From positions 1-25,998 of the forward strand of contig CAZIAD010000047.1 of assembly GCA_964537555.1 (NCBI GenBank): a DNA stretch of 25,998 nucleotides. The letters run 5' to 3'. The notes below the pieces were generated by a model. It saw only the letters and a program-made list of their open reading frames with translations, was not told where the DNA came from and ran no database searches. Made by a program: the position numbers and the translations under genes. Shown one piece after another: positions 15,097 to 23,847 of this stretch (position 1 is the stretch's first letter; every line of letters begins with the position of its first letter). The stretch comes from CAYRWR01 sp964537555 (GTDB lineage Bacteria > Spirochaetota > Brevinematia > Brevinematales > CAYRWR01).

Positions 15097-15184
15097 ATGA
15101 ATGATAGGAAAATCTAAAATCGTCCTACCCCATTTCCTCCTGCCGAAAGCTGTCTGAAAACCAACCGGCTCTCTCCTGGATACT
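15097..15184. repeat. 88-bp dispersed repeat, copy 2
   Basis: Gapless match to 1563-1650 in the same orientation (about 80% identical). Its right end runs directly into a copy of the TTCGACARGCTCAG repeat at 15182-15206. Confidence 0.7.
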
Positions 15185-15206
15185 TCGACAGGCTCAGCAC
15201 AGGCGC
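15182..15206. repeat. Third copy of the TTCGACARGCTCAG element
   Basis: CTTCGACAGGCTCAGCACAGG matches the elements at 4114-4140 and 4190-4216 apart from two or three bases. Confidence 0.65.
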
Positions 15207-15378
15207 TACTCTGCCTTCACGCACTAAAATATTAGCTCAGAATCCCAAAAAAATCTACAAAATCCCAGAGTGGAACAGAAAATCTGCCATCTCAGAAAAA
15301 ACAGATCGCAGGTTCCCTAGTTGACATGAGTGACTAGACAAGAACAGGCTCAGTTTTCACAGCAATGGTCTTATTTCC

Positions 15379-15492
15379 CTATGGTGGTGAGTGAGCAATG
15401 GGAGGTAGATGCTTCTTTCTGAGATGCTCAAGGACTTGTCGGATTGACTCAGGGTCTGAGATGACAGAGATTATCTCCAGTTCACCGGAGAA
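15379..15492 (-). mobile_element. IS91/IS801-type transposase C-terminal remnant
   Basis: In the minus strand a frame ending at TAG 15379-15381 reads GELEIISVISDPESIRQ and then VLEHLRKKHLPPIAHSPP. This matches, from memory, the C-terminal tail of IS91/IS801-type (Y2) transposases, where a CGGxMRVIAFITDP-like strand is followed by VIxxILEHL and a Pro-rich end. The zinc-finger cysteines and all the catalytic part are missing. It is a dead fragment left by an insertion or a later deletion. Confidence 0.6.
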
Positions 15493-15623
15493 CTGGGTGC
15501 TCCCAGTAATAGGTGAGGTATATCCAGTATTTCGTTGACCCAGATCATAGAAATAATCACAATCAATAATAGAACTAAAATGTAGATAATTCTTTTATGT
15601 ATAGACTTATTACTGCTTTTCAT
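15470..15623 (-). pseudogene. N-terminal fragment of a membrane signalling protein, 50 codons
   Basis: ATG at 15621-15623 overlaps the TAA of the Ig-like lipoprotein gene by one base (TAATG). The frame reads a basic start, one membrane helix (IIYILVLLLIVIISMIWV) and then NEILDIPHLLLGAP and PVNWR before TAA. The motif DLPHLLxGAPxTPxNWRE is one I recall near the N-terminus of longer membrane-bound PAS/GGDEF or histidine-kinase type proteins. Here the frame ends where the transposase tail begins in another frame, so the gene was probably cut by the insertion. A genuine 50-residue membrane peptide is possible, though less likely. Confidence 0.55.
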
Positions 15624-16870
15624 TATTTGATCTCAATATACTGGTTAACCAATGTCAGAGTTCCTGACCTGTCTCGCACTTCTATTATGATCAGATAATT
15701 ACCCGGAGTATAGCCTGAGAGGTTCCTGGAGGCCAGTTCCCAGGTATAGGTTCCCGTCCCGTTTCCGGTACCTCCGGTGATCTCTACCTGTCCATCAGTT
15801 TCAGTGGACCAGGTATCGAGTATAGTACTGCCGTTATTGCTCAGCAGATAGATCCGGACCCGGTTGATACCTGGATCAGGGTCCATGGATAAATTATCAG
15901 CCACATCTCCAGTAATATAGATAGTGTTTGATATAGCCATGCGCTCAGAACTTAGCGGTCCGGTGAAGGGAGCGGCAGTGTCCAGGTTAGTGCCCATCCG
16001 GTTATTTGAGGATACCGGCTCGTATTCACTGACCATAAAGTCATGAAATACCCTGCTCACATTGCCCATATCATCAATTGCTTCCAGGCAAATCAGCTTG
16101 GGCCCATCTATAGGTGCTACCGCATATCGTGTCATAATCATGGAGTATACATCATCCAGAGTGCGATTATCTCCACCACTGTCAGGGATCAATAGCCAGT
16201 AATCCGGCAGCTGATCCGAAATTGTAGGATCGATATCATTGGTATCCGGAATAGATACAGTGTAGCTGCCGCTTCCCACTAGTGCTGTCAGAGGGCCGCT
16301 TCCTCCAAACTGAATAGAGTCCGCCGATCCCTGGTTATTCCACATATAAAATCGAACTATCTTAATAGGGCTGAAAGTATCCATTACATAGCAGTTGAGA
16401 CTGGAACTGCTGCTGTCCAGATCTGTATTATTGGAGCTGGTCAGATAAAGTACGGGCGGAGCATTGTCTGTCTGCAGTATGATCTGTGACTGTACAGAGG
16501 TGATACCCCGGATATCCATACACGAAGCGGTGATAGTGATACGGTTAGTATCACCGGGGCTATACAGGGCAGTATCTACATCAAAATCCACCAGGATAGT
16601 GTCTACTGAAGGAAAATTAGAAGGACTGGTCATTATCACATAGACCTGGGTCACTGATGATGAGACCTCATAAATGATTTCGGCTATGGCAAAATAGTCC
16701 GATGCACTGGCTTCAAACTGTATCGGTACCACACCGGTATGTACAGACATATCCGATGGGGTATTAAATGTGATAAGAGGCCTTTGGATTTCAGGCTCCG
16801 GGGTCTCTATCTGGCAGGATAGCAGACCGATTAAAAATAATAAAAGCATTACAAAAAATCTTGTTTTCAT
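15623..16870 (-). CDS. Lipoprotein with Ig-like domains, 415 aa
   Basis: Signal peptide with lipobox LLSC (Cys19), then a Pro/Glu linker. The mature part is Ser/Thr/Asn/Asp-rich and made of beta-strand repeats of the bacterial Ig-like/cadherin kind: ITFNTPSDMSVHTG (33-46) opens the first, a second opens at NAPPVLYLTSS (about 135), and a third ends in PGNYLIIIEVRDRSG (about 391-405). Surface display of an adhesion or scaffolding protein fits, but no partner is known. AGGAG is 7 bases before the ATG. The truncated membrane-protein frame overlaps its stop by one base. Confidence 0.8.
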   Translation of the reverse strand: MKTRFFVMLLLFLIGLLSCQIETPEPEIQRPLITFNTPSDMSVHTGVVPIQFEASASDYFAIAEIIYEVSSSVTQVYVIMTSPSNFPSVDTILVDFDVDTALYSPGDTNRITITASCMDIRGITSVQSQIILQTDNAPPVLYLTSSNNTDLDSSSSSLNCYVMDTFSPIKIVRFYMWNNQGSADSIQFGGSGPLTALVGSGSYTVSIPDTNDIDPTISDQLPDYWLLIPDSGGDNRTLDDVYSMIMTRYAVAPIDGPKLICLEAIDDMGNVSRVFHDFMVSEYEPVSSNNRMGTNLDTAAPFTGPLSSERMAISNTIYITGDVADNLSMDPDPGINRVRIYLLSNNGSTILDTWSTETDGQVEITGGTGNGTGTYTWELASRNLSGYTPGNYLIIIEVRDRSGTLTLVNQYIEIK

Positions 16871-16968
16871 TAGAATACTCCTACTTTCAGTTAATTATTC
16901 ATATATATTAATTCAAAACAGAAATTTTTACTATGTAAATACTTAAAAAATCAGCAAAAAAGTGATTT

Positions 16969-17514
16969 TTATTCCAGTTTTTTCTGCTGGAGTGGAAACT
17001 TCTGACTGTCCTTTTCTTTCCATTTCTTTATCTCAGAAATCTTATCTACAGACTCATACCCGTTTTCTATGCTATAGGCATAATCATTTGCCTGAGGTAT
17101 GAGGAACAGTACCCGTTTATCCCCCGGTTTTATCTGTGAATCCCGTTCATAGAAATCTACTATCGTGGATTCTGTGATACCCTCGCATTCGTACATGCGT
17201 GTTTCATCAATATACCAGGCTTCATGTGCCATATGGACAATGATCACAGCCTGGTTGGTGAGGCCCGGCCTCTGCCCGGCCAGGACCTGCTCCACTACAA
17301 ACCGTTCACTGACCACTTTCATTTTCACTCTTTTCAGGCCCTTGCACTTCAGGACTAGGGTGTTCGTGACATAATAGGACTGGGCCGGCCGGGCTACCAC
17401 TATAAATGTGCTGTCTTGAACCAGATCCTCCAGGCTGATATCCCGGTAATGGACCTGGGAGGCAAAAGCAGACGAGACTATCAGCACGATCAGGATCATA
17501 CTTATCCTATTCAT
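16969..17514 (-). CDS. Exported protein of unknown function, 181 aa
   Basis: GGAGGG lies five bases before the ATG at 17514, which begins a signal peptide (ISMILIVLIVSSAFASQ); the longer frame from 17820 runs backward over the kelch gene's start and is rejected. The mature domain has alternating strands: FIVVARP, FVVEQVLAGQRPG, AVIIVHMAHE and KRVLFLIP. This order (an 'xVVARV' strand, then a 'FxVxxxLxG' turn) recurs in secreted proteins of unknown role from myxobacteria and spirochaetes. The end is highly charged. It is divergent from the kelch gene with a shared 141-base promoter region. Confidence 0.7.
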   Translation of the reverse strand: MNRISMILIVLIVSSAFASQVHYRDISLEDLVQDSTFIVVARPAQSYYVTNTLVLKCKGLKRVKMKVVSERFVVEQVLAGQRPGLTNQAVIIVHMAHEAWYIDETRMYECEGITESTIVDFYERDSQIKPGDKRVLFLIPQANDYAYSIENGYESVDKISEIKKWKEKDSQKFPLQQKKLE

Positions 17515-17547
17515 ACCAGCCCTCCAGAATGTTTTCAGAGCTGATTC

Positions 17548-17576
17548 AGAGTAACATGGGTCCCGTTTTTCTGCAA
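17548..17576 (-). promoter_or_regulatory. Promoter for the 17514 gene
   Basis: On the minus strand TTGCAG (17571-17576), a 17-base spacer, and TACTCT (17548-17553). The second box is only a fair match to the consensus. Confidence 0.35.
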
Positions 17577-17586
17577 ATATCGAAAC

Positions 17587-17615
17587 TTGACCATATCGGC
17601 TATACCCACTATCAT
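17587..17615 (+). promoter_or_regulatory. Promoter for the kelch gene
   Basis: TTGACC (17587-17592), a 17-base spacer, and TATCAT (17610-17615), 40 bases before the ATG at 17656. It supports the shorter start, since an ATG at 17587 would be inside the promoter. Confidence 0.5.
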
Positions 17616-17655
17616 ATACCAGAATGCTAGTATATCTGGAACAAGGATTTCTAAC

Positions 17656-18678
17656 ATGCAGATAAGCCTGGCCCTCCCTGAAAAATGGTCCCATTACCCT
17701 CTGCCCCCGGAGCTGATACGTACCGCTGCGGCCGCCTGTCCCTATAAAGAGGGCATGCTCATCTATGGAGGCAGCTCCGGCTGGATCAGGGATGAGGAGT
17801 ACGCGCTGGCTCCCCCCCATTTACTGCTCTACGACCCTGAATCCAATACGATCCGGGAGTCTTATACGGTACAGGGGGATATCATGCCCTCTATGAACGC
17901 GGCCATGTTCTACGATAAAACCTCAGATGAACTCTACATCCTGGCCGCGGAACACAATGTGAAGTACGATGAGGGGCCGGTAGCCTGGATCATCGATATG
18001 CAGGCCCTCACCGCCCGGCCCTGGGACGTCCCCCGGGAGGCCCAGTTCTTCAGTGCCGAGGCCTGGGGCTATGATCCGGACCAGCGCCGGTTCTACACCT
18101 TCCACCTGGCCGGTAGCAGGGACGATCCCCGGCAGGTATTCTACCGTTATGACCTATCCGACAGAGAGTGGAATCTACTGCCTATACCTCCCGAACTACA
18201 GACCCGGCATAGCGCTGGCGGAGTCTTTATCCCGGAGAAGCGCCTGTTTGCACTGCACAGCGGATACTTCTGGGATGAGAGGGGCAGGCCCGCTACCATA
18301 CACGATAACTGGTTTTACTATCCGGATAGGGGTGAGTGGAAGCATATACCCTGCGGGGAGCAGATAGGCTCTTCCTCTTCAGCCCTGCATTATGATGCCG
18401 GTGCTGACCGGATCATCATCCTTCCCGGCTCTCCCAATGGCGTAAGCCGGGCTCATACCGGCTGGTCCTACCGTTTTAACAGACTGCCTCCCCGGGGGCA
18501 CTGCAGCGGGGAAATACAGGCTCTGTTCAGCCTGCCTATTACTCTGCCTATACGGCCTCTGAGCTTTATCTTCAGGGATAAGCTGTATATCATGGGTGGC
18601 AGCAGTGATAATATCAATCTGGATTACGGCCTCATACTGGACCTGGCGGATAACCCGGGCATAGATATTTTAGGATAA
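17656..18678 (+). CDS. Kelch-like beta-propeller protein, 340 aa
   Basis: Kelch repeats are seen as GG-turns followed by Tyr/Trp about 10 residues on: MLIYGGSSGW (about 34-43) at the start, LYIMGGSSDN near the end (about 313-322), and intermediate blades with YDPESNTI, WGYDPDQRRFYTF, RYDLSDREWNLL and YYPDRGEWKHI. Such propellers bind other proteins or sugars. The start at 17656 is chosen because AAGGA lies 8 bases before it and an upstream promoter overlaps the longer frame. No signal peptide is present, so it is likely cytoplasmic. It is the first gene of the 17656-20169 series. Confidence 0.75.
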   Translation: MQISLALPEKWSHYPLPPELIRTAAAACPYKEGMLIYGGSSGWIRDEEYALAPPHLLLYDPESNTIRESYTVQGDIMPSMNAAMFYDKTSDELYILAAEHNVKYDEGPVAWIIDMQALTARPWDVPREAQFFSAEAWGYDPDQRRFYTFHLAGSRDDPRQVFYRYDLSDREWNLLPIPPELQTRHSAGGVFIPEKRLFALHSGYFWDERGRPATIHDNWFYYPDRGEWKHIPCGEQIGSSSSALHYDAGADRIIILPGSPNGVSRAHTGWSYRFNRLPPRGHCSGEIQALFSLPITLPIRPLSFIFRDKLYIMGGSSDNINLDYGLILDLADNPGIDILG

Positions 18679-18779
18679 TTTCTTTAAAACCTGCCTTTCA
18701 TAGAATTATCATTTTCATAGCGATAATACTTATCTTGTTTTAAAATATCCCCACTTTGAAAAGTAAACGGAGATACAAA

Positions 18780-19706
18780 ATGAAAATCATGAAAAGAACT
18801 TCCTGGCTGCTATTTATTATGCTTATTTTTTCCGGAGCCAGTTTTGGCCTGGACAGTATTAATGGGGTGATGAAAAATTACCTGTGGGGCAATCCTTCCC
18901 ATGTTCTGTCTTTGGACATCGGCATCATGCCCGGCATCAGCGCGGGAGCCGGAATCTCCGGGTTTTTAAACTTCAAGGAGATCCTGGGTTATAAAAAAGG
19001 GCCCTCTCTGTATATCGATGGCTACTGGAGATTCTGGACCAGCTCTGTGTTTTTCGGACTGATACAGCCGGTGACAGCCCAGGGCCCGGCCAGTATGCTG
19101 GGTTATGGTGGTAAGAACTCCCGTATTGGCCTGGGTATCGCACTCTATGAAAAGACCCTGACCAACCAGATGCAGTGGATCTACTCCATGCGCACCGTGC
19201 AGGGTGGAAATATGCAGACTACGACTATCATCTATGATGTCATAGACGGAGTCACTACGTATTCCCGGATACTGTTCCTGGATGCAGAATGGAAGAATCT
19301 GGGAATTTACATCCCCAATACCAATAGCTTCACTCCTGAATTGGAGGACGGACAGACATTGTTCTTTGGTCCCCGTATCCGATGGCAAAGTGCCTTTCAT
19401 TTTGACTATTATAACCCCCGGGCCGATGAAGTACGGAAATTCAATAACTTCAATTATGTAGACCTGGCACTGCAGCTCACCCCCGACCTGAAGACCATAG
19501 GCCTGGAATTCGGGGTGACCAAGGTAAAAGCCTGGCATACCTTCAAGGTCAGCGTAGGAATGTTTTACAATGCTAATGCCACCGGCTATGTGCCTTTGTA
19601 TTTTCCATTCAGTGTCTCCTTTGGTTTTGGTGGGGTGACAGTGCCTCTTACGGAATCAGACCGTCAATGGAAGAAAAAAGTACTGATGGATAAACCTGCA
19701 TTATAG
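18780..19706 (+). CDS. Exported protein, probably outer-membrane, 308 aa
   Basis: ATG at 18780 is preceded by GGAG with 7 bases between. The signal peptide runs to about residue 23 (SGASFGLD). The rest is beta-rich with many aromatic residues and glycines, for example ISAGAGISGFLNF, YIDGYWRFWTSSVFFGL, YVDLALQLTPDL and FPFSVSFGFGGVTV, as in outer-membrane barrels; it ends in a hydrophilic tail instead of the usual aromatic strand. No family is recognised. The next gene starts 10 bases after its stop. Confidence 0.7.
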   Translation: MKIMKRTSWLLFIMLIFSGASFGLDSINGVMKNYLWGNPSHVLSLDIGIMPGISAGAGISGFLNFKEILGYKKGPSLYIDGYWRFWTSSVFFGLIQPVTAQGPASMLGYGGKNSRIGLGIALYEKTLTNQMQWIYSMRTVQGGNMQTTTIIYDVIDGVTTYSRILFLDAEWKNLGIYIPNTNSFTPELEDGQTLFFGPRIRWQSAFHFDYYNPRADEVRKFNNFNYVDLALQLTPDLKTIGLEFGVTKVKAWHTFKVSVGMFYNANATGYVPLYFPFSVSFGFGGVTVPLTESDRQWKKKVLMDKPAL

Positions 19707-19716
19707 AGACAGTAGC

Positions 19717-20169
19717 ATGTCTGCTATGATGCTTAAAAAATGCAGATACTTCCGCATCCATAGCTCTGAAAATGCTTATCTGACCGGCCTGCCCCGGGGC
19801 CTGTTTACCGTCGTGGGTAAGCTGGTGGACTCCAAGACCCTCAATGAAGGGGAGATAGAAGAATACTGGAAAAACCGGCACTGGTTCGAGGCCCATCTGC
19901 CCGTGCCCCCTTTTTATGAGGATGGCAACACTATCCGGGCAGTCACCTGGTATAAGTATAATGACCCGGCCCTGGATATGTTTGTGAAGATGAGCTTTTA
20001 CTTTGCTATGGCCCGGAAGTATGGTCTTACCCTGCTGCTTACCCGCACAGATATTATTCCGGGGCATATCATTTATGAGGATGAATACCAGGTGGGTGTT
20101 GTGGATAGCGGGCATCAGGGTCCGGATTTTGAGACTGAGGTATACCTATACAAACCCGGGACATCATAG
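19717..20169 (+). CDS. Conserved small protein of unknown function, 150 aa
   Basis: The sequence follows a pattern I have seen in other bacteria: GLPRGLFTVVGKLVD, then EEYWKNRHWFEAHLPVPPFYEDGNTI (in pieces EYWKNRHWFE and LPVPPFYEDGN), then AVTWYKY and a C-terminal IIYEDEYQVGVVDS. Homologues are short, soluble and of unknown function. The ATG at 19717 has only a weak ribosome site (GAGACAG), and further ATG codons at 19726 and 19729 are alternatives. It follows the exported protein gene by 10 bases and converges on the ankyrin gene. Confidence 0.7.
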   Translation: MSAMMLKKCRYFRIHSSENAYLTGLPRGLFTVVGKLVDSKTLNEGEIEEYWKNRHWFEAHLPVPPFYEDGNTIRAVTWYKYNDPALDMFVKMSFYFAMARKYGLTLLLTRTDIIPGHIIYEDEYQVGVVDSGHQGPDFETEVYLYKPGTS

Positions 20170-20219
20170 TCAATCCTCTACAGGAAACTATGGATCACAA
20201 ACAGAGAGGCCTTTCCCAC

Positions 20220-21632
20220 TTAATCCTGTAATTCATTGGGGTACTTAAATCCTTTAGTCTTAAGCCATTTACGAAATTCCAGGTCACGGGCCAGCATGAT
20301 GACCGTGTCTCCATTATGCAGGGGGATATTGGGGTTAAGGCCCAGCTCCAGGAGATACTCTATACGTTCTTTATCCCCATTATAAACCGGGTCTTTAAAA
20401 GTGGAGGAATTGCTGACCACTACTCCTTTGGTACTGAGGCCCTGATCCACAGCATAACGCAGGAGTCTTACACTGCCCCAGTTGAATGCATAGTATACCA
20501 GTCCCCGGCCTCTCTCATCTGTCACAGTCAGATCCGCTTTTTGGTCTATCAGTTCCCAGGCCATATATTCTCTTTTGGAATAAACAGCATATAACAGGGG
20601 AAATACTATATTTTTATAAGAAGGGGGTTCATTATAGACCAGAGGTTCATTGATATCCACGCCCCTATCCAGAAAAAAACTGAACCATTCCCAGCTGTTC
20701 ACTGTAATGGACCATATCAGATGTTTCTGTATATCAGTGACTTTTTTCTGCTTCAGGGCTGCGGATTTTATTTTTTCATATAAATTATCACTACCATTCC
20801 TGGCTTCGGTGAGTGGTGAACTGCAGCGCAGGGGCATCCCCCCGCTCACCCGGAAAGGGTCCGCACCACGTTTCAGGAGGTCTGATACTATATCTTCATC
20901 CTGGATAACCAGTGCATTTTGGAGAGGGCTCTGACCGTAGCCGCTGCTATAGGAAACATCTATCTGGGGTAGAGCTACCACCCAGTCATACCAGGCTCTG
21001 TTCCTAGCAAACAGAATACGGCATAAGAAGGAGGAGGCCGCCTCAGTGTTCATCTTTTTCCAGTCTGCTTCCTGTTTCAGCATGTTAAATAGTCCGTTTT
21101 TAGTATATTCGATGGCCATATCCAGAGGAAAGTACCCCTTTTGGTTCTTTACATTGAGATCTGACCCCTTTTCCAGAAGAAGCCGGATGGCCTTTTTTTT
21201 ATGAGAATCCACTGCCAGGTGAAGGGGAGTGTTCTTATCATAATCCTGGGCATTAATATCCATACCCTGGTCCAGGAGGTACTCTATGGTACTATACATC
21301 CCCTGTTCGGCGCAGAAATGCAAAGCCGTCCTTCCGAAATGGGTATCCCTGACTGACAGGTCGGCTCCCTGTTCCACCAGGTAGCGCAGCATGGCATCCT
21401 GCCTGTGGACCGCTGCAATGAGAACAGGATAAAACATGTACTTCTGATTGGCTTTGTAGCCTCTTTTAAGAAATTTCTGCACTTTTTCAATATCTCCGGC
21501 TGCTACCGCTTCAATAAAGTCTCTTCCCCGGTAATTACCCACCGAGGGCTGGCGAAAGGGATTTATACTCATATCCAGGCAACTGCTGAAAATCACTAGG
21601 ATCATTACCATAATCAGGTTTGCTTTTCTCAT
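20220..21632 (-). CDS. Ankyrin-repeat lipoprotein, 470 aa
   Basis: A lipoprotein signal (lipobox FSSC, Cys18) leads into ankyrin repeats. Recognisable units are at about residues 36-63, 68-97 (LIAAVHRQDAMLRYLVEQGAD), 100-130 (FGRTALHFCAEQG), 133-163 (KNTPLHLAVDS) and 165 on, then again about 237-264 (GQSPLQNALVIQD) and about 350-380, with a closing LLELGLNPNIPLHNGDT. Ankyrin units bind other proteins; here they would be in the periplasm or on the cell surface, which is unusual. AAGGATGG lies 3 bases before the ATG. Confidence 0.85.
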   Translation of the reverse strand: MRKANLIMVMILVIFSSCLDMSINPFRQPSVGNYRGRDFIEAVAAGDIEKVQKFLKRGYKANQKYMFYPVLIAAVHRQDAMLRYLVEQGADLSVRDTHFGRTALHFCAEQGMYSTIEYLLDQGMDINAQDYDKNTPLHLAVDSHKKKAIRLLLEKGSDLNVKNQKGYFPLDMAIEYTKNGLFNMLKQEADWKKMNTEAASSFLCRILFARNRAWYDWVVALPQIDVSYSSGYGQSPLQNALVIQDEDIVSDLLKRGADPFRVSGGMPLRCSSPLTEARNGSDNLYEKIKSAALKQKKVTDIQKHLIWSITVNSWEWFSFFLDRGVDINEPLVYNEPPSYKNIVFPLLYAVYSKREYMAWELIDQKADLTVTDERGRGLVYYAFNWGSVRLLRYAVDQGLSTKGVVVSNSSTFKDPVYNGDKERIEYLLELGLNPNIPLHNGDTVIMLARDLEFRKWLKTKGFKYPNELQD

Positions 21633-21745
21633 TGACCATCCTTGTATATAAAATCAGCTGTATTTATCATACTCCCAAATAACCTACTCTTCAAGTATTG
21701 AGGAGCAGGAAGGGATAATGGAGGATATTTTAGTCCTCAGCACCC

Positions 21746-21774
21746 TTGCCATAAATCAGCGCTTATTATATGAT
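21746..21774 (+). promoter_or_regulatory. Sigma70-type promoter for the 21815 gene
   Basis: TTGCCA (21746-21751), an exact 17-base spacer, and TATGAT (21769-21774). An ATG at 21770 falls inside the -10 box and cannot be a start of a transcript from here, supporting the start at 21815. Confidence 0.6.
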
Positions 21775-21814
21775 TAAATCTAAGGACATAGCTAAGCCAA
21801 AAGGAGGTGTAATC

Positions 21815-22414
21815 ATGGAAGAGCCCAATCTGGCAGTATTGATCCCCGTATTACTGATATTCTCCCTGGGCCTGATCTTCGGGCTTAGCGCTGTTTTCGG
21901 CCATTTCCTTACCCGGAAAAATTTCGCCATGATCCAGGATATAGGGCAGAGCCTGGGCCTACACCCCTCCCGGGGATTCCTGCTGCTCATCCCCTCAGCC
22001 CGGGGTAGCATAAAGGAGTACCGGCTAAGCATCCGCTATACCACCGCCTACCGGGCTATGCCAGCCCTCTATTATCTGGATATAGTCTATCCCCAGGCCC
22101 TGGAGCAGGACTTCTTTGTGCACTACAAGATCTCCCTGGCCCCGCCCGGCCCCGGCCATCAGGAATTTAATGATCTGTTTAGCATCAATACCCGATCCAG
22201 CTCGGTCAGTAATCGTCTGGCCTATGGTGAGCTGAGGCTACCCATACTGGCATTACATCAGCAGTATGAGCTGGACTATTTCAATATCACGGCAAAAGCC
22301 ATCCGGCTGGGAATAAGAGCCGATACCATCTCTGACAGGAAGCAGCTCTTAACAGCCATAAACGATTTTATCGATCTGGCAGATAAGGTCCGGAGTGAAT
22401 TTTCCGGATTTTAG
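21815..22414 (+). CDS. Membrane-anchored protein of unknown function, 199 aa
   Basis: AAAGGAGGTG with five bases before the ATG at 21815 is the strongest ribosome site in the window. Residues 6-30 form one membrane helix (VLIPVLLIFSLGLIFGLSAVF). The rest is a soluble domain of beta-strands with IKEYRLSIRYTTAYRAM and a C-terminal helix, and does not resemble a family I know. The protein is likely anchored with the bulk in the cytoplasm, given the basic HFLTRKN after the helix. It is transcribed alone. Confidence 0.7.
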   Translation: MEEPNLAVLIPVLLIFSLGLIFGLSAVFGHFLTRKNFAMIQDIGQSLGLHPSRGFLLLIPSARGSIKEYRLSIRYTTAYRAMPALYYLDIVYPQALEQDFFVHYKISLAPPGPGHQEFNDLFSINTRSSSVSNRLAYGELRLPILALHQQYELDYFNITAKAIRLGIRADTISDRKQLLTAINDFIDLADKVRSEFSGF

Positions 22415-22487
22415 AGAAAGGGGAAATTTTAACCCCATCATATTATCTAACCGGGAACTGATAATTTACAGAGAGTATGCAATATGA

Positions 22488-23651
22488 TCAGTGTGCTCCA
22501 GGGACCAGCTCTATCTGGTAGAGCCGGTGTGTCTTATCCTTACGCCCCCCCACTTTTTCTACCGCCCGGCGGATGTCATAGGTAGTCTCCAGGACCCATC
22601 CGATATCCACGATCTTATATCCCCGGCGGCGGGCATTGTGGTACACCGCCTCGTAGAGCAGGGCATCAGCCCCCCGCTTACGGTAGTCCTCGGCTATCGC
22701 CATGGCCCACAGGCGTACATGCCTGGTACGCTTCACCTTTGCCCTCCATAGAAACTTCAGTATATTCCAGGGGGGCCAGAACAGCCTGCCCTTGAAGTCG
22801 CCTATCATCTCATTGACATTAGGCAGGACCAGGATCAGGGCTATGGGCAGACCTTCTTTATTTTCCGCGAATAATACCAGCTCAGGGTCCAGTATAGTCT
22901 TAAGCTTTCCCGAGATCTCTTCCTGGATGATCTGGGGGACAGGGATAGAACCCCAGTTTTTATCCAGCTCTTTATTGAGCAGGCGAAACACATGCTCCAC
23001 ATCTGTGGCAAAGTCCTTCATACGGAAGGGCCGTACCCTGAACTCTCCCTTTTTAAGGTGGCGCTGGTTGATACGATGAATGCGTTCCGGAATGACAGAA
23101 TGTTCCAGATCGTAAAAATAGCTATACATATTTTTTACATTTTCAAACTTTCGGCCGTCCCTCTCATAGGCTTCCAGCAGATCCTGATAGTAGTAATGAT
23201 TATAGGTATTCATGACATTATGGGGGGTATTAAATCCCTCCACCAGGAGTCCCCATTCGTGATAGTAGCAAAAGTTAGCCGGGCCTCTGACTGCTGTACA
23301 GCCTTTGGCTTTTACCCATTCATAAGCGGTATCCAGTAGAGCAAAAGCCACATCCCGATCGTTAGGGCAGAGCCAGAAGCCGAACCAGCCTATGTTTTCC
23401 TTCCAGTAGTCATTATGGGAGTGGACAATATGGGCTGTGATCCGGCCCACTACCTCACCGTTTTGATAGGCCAGAAAATAGTCCGCCTCAGCTTCTTTAA
23501 AGAAAGGGTTTTTGTCCCGGTCCAGGAGGGCGTCCACTTCCATGTCCAGCTCCGGAACGTAGTACTCATCGTCTTGGTACAGCTTATGGTGCAGCCTGGC
23601 AAAGATCTTCAGGTCTTTTTTTGATTCGACTTTTTTAACTATCACACTCAT
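22488..23651 (-). CDS. GNAT-superfamily protein of the YghO type, 387 aa
   Basis: The N-terminal part is a GNAT-like domain (KDLKIFARLHHKLYQDD, YFLAYQNGEVVGRI), then the family signature GPANFCYYHEWGLLVEGFNTPHN (in pieces GPANF and GLLVEGFNTPHNVMNTYN) and a second GNAT-like half with a C-terminal AIAEDYRKRGADALLYEAV carrying the RxxGAD loop. The length suits the family, which has two tandem acetyltransferase folds; E. coli YghO is the best-known member and its substrate is unknown. GGAG is 6 bases before the ATG. It is not in an operon. Confidence 0.8.
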   Translation of the reverse strand: MSVIVKKVESKKDLKIFARLHHKLYQDDEYYVPELDMEVDALLDRDKNPFFKEAEADYFLAYQNGEVVGRITAHIVHSHNDYWKENIGWFGFWLCPNDRDVAFALLDTAYEWVKAKGCTAVRGPANFCYYHEWGLLVEGFNTPHNVMNTYNHYYYQDLLEAYERDGRKFENVKNMYSYFYDLEHSVIPERIHRINQRHLKKGEFRVRPFRMKDFATDVEHVFRLLNKELDKNWGSIPVPQIIQEEISGKLKTILDPELVLFAENKEGLPIALILVLPNVNEMIGDFKGRLFWPPWNILKFLWRAKVKRTRHVRLWAMAIAEDYRKRGADALLYEAVYHNARRRGYKIVDIGWVLETTYDIRRAVEKVGGRKDKTHRLYQIELVPGAH

Positions 23652-23847
23652 AGCTGACTCCGGTTTTCATTATCAGGAATATTGTAGTGCTTCCCTCCAT
23701 CTTTATCAAGTATTTTTTATTAACTTGTTAAGAATTAGATTTTTTCATGCATTACATGCTAAAATGTGAAGCTTTTAAGGATGGCAAGCGGAAATGATTA
23801 GTGCATGATACAATTACTGCCACTCATGATAGCTTTTAATAAATAAA

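Larger units (their letters stand above)
15005..15622. other. Region of mobile-element remnants, no intact gene
   Basis: This region holds, in order, the second 88-bp repeat (15097-15184), a copy of the CTTCGACARGCTCAG element (15182-15206), the tail of an IS91-like transposase (15379-15492) and the start of a broken membrane-protein gene (15470-15623). About 15210-15378 contains nothing I recognise. Confidence 0.65.

Noticed and set aside
15210..15378. Possible second repeat: A-rich stretch near 15240 resembling 1530-1560
   Set aside because: Similarity is limited to runs of A with a few matching bases, and its order relative to the 88-bp repeat differs; chance is enough.
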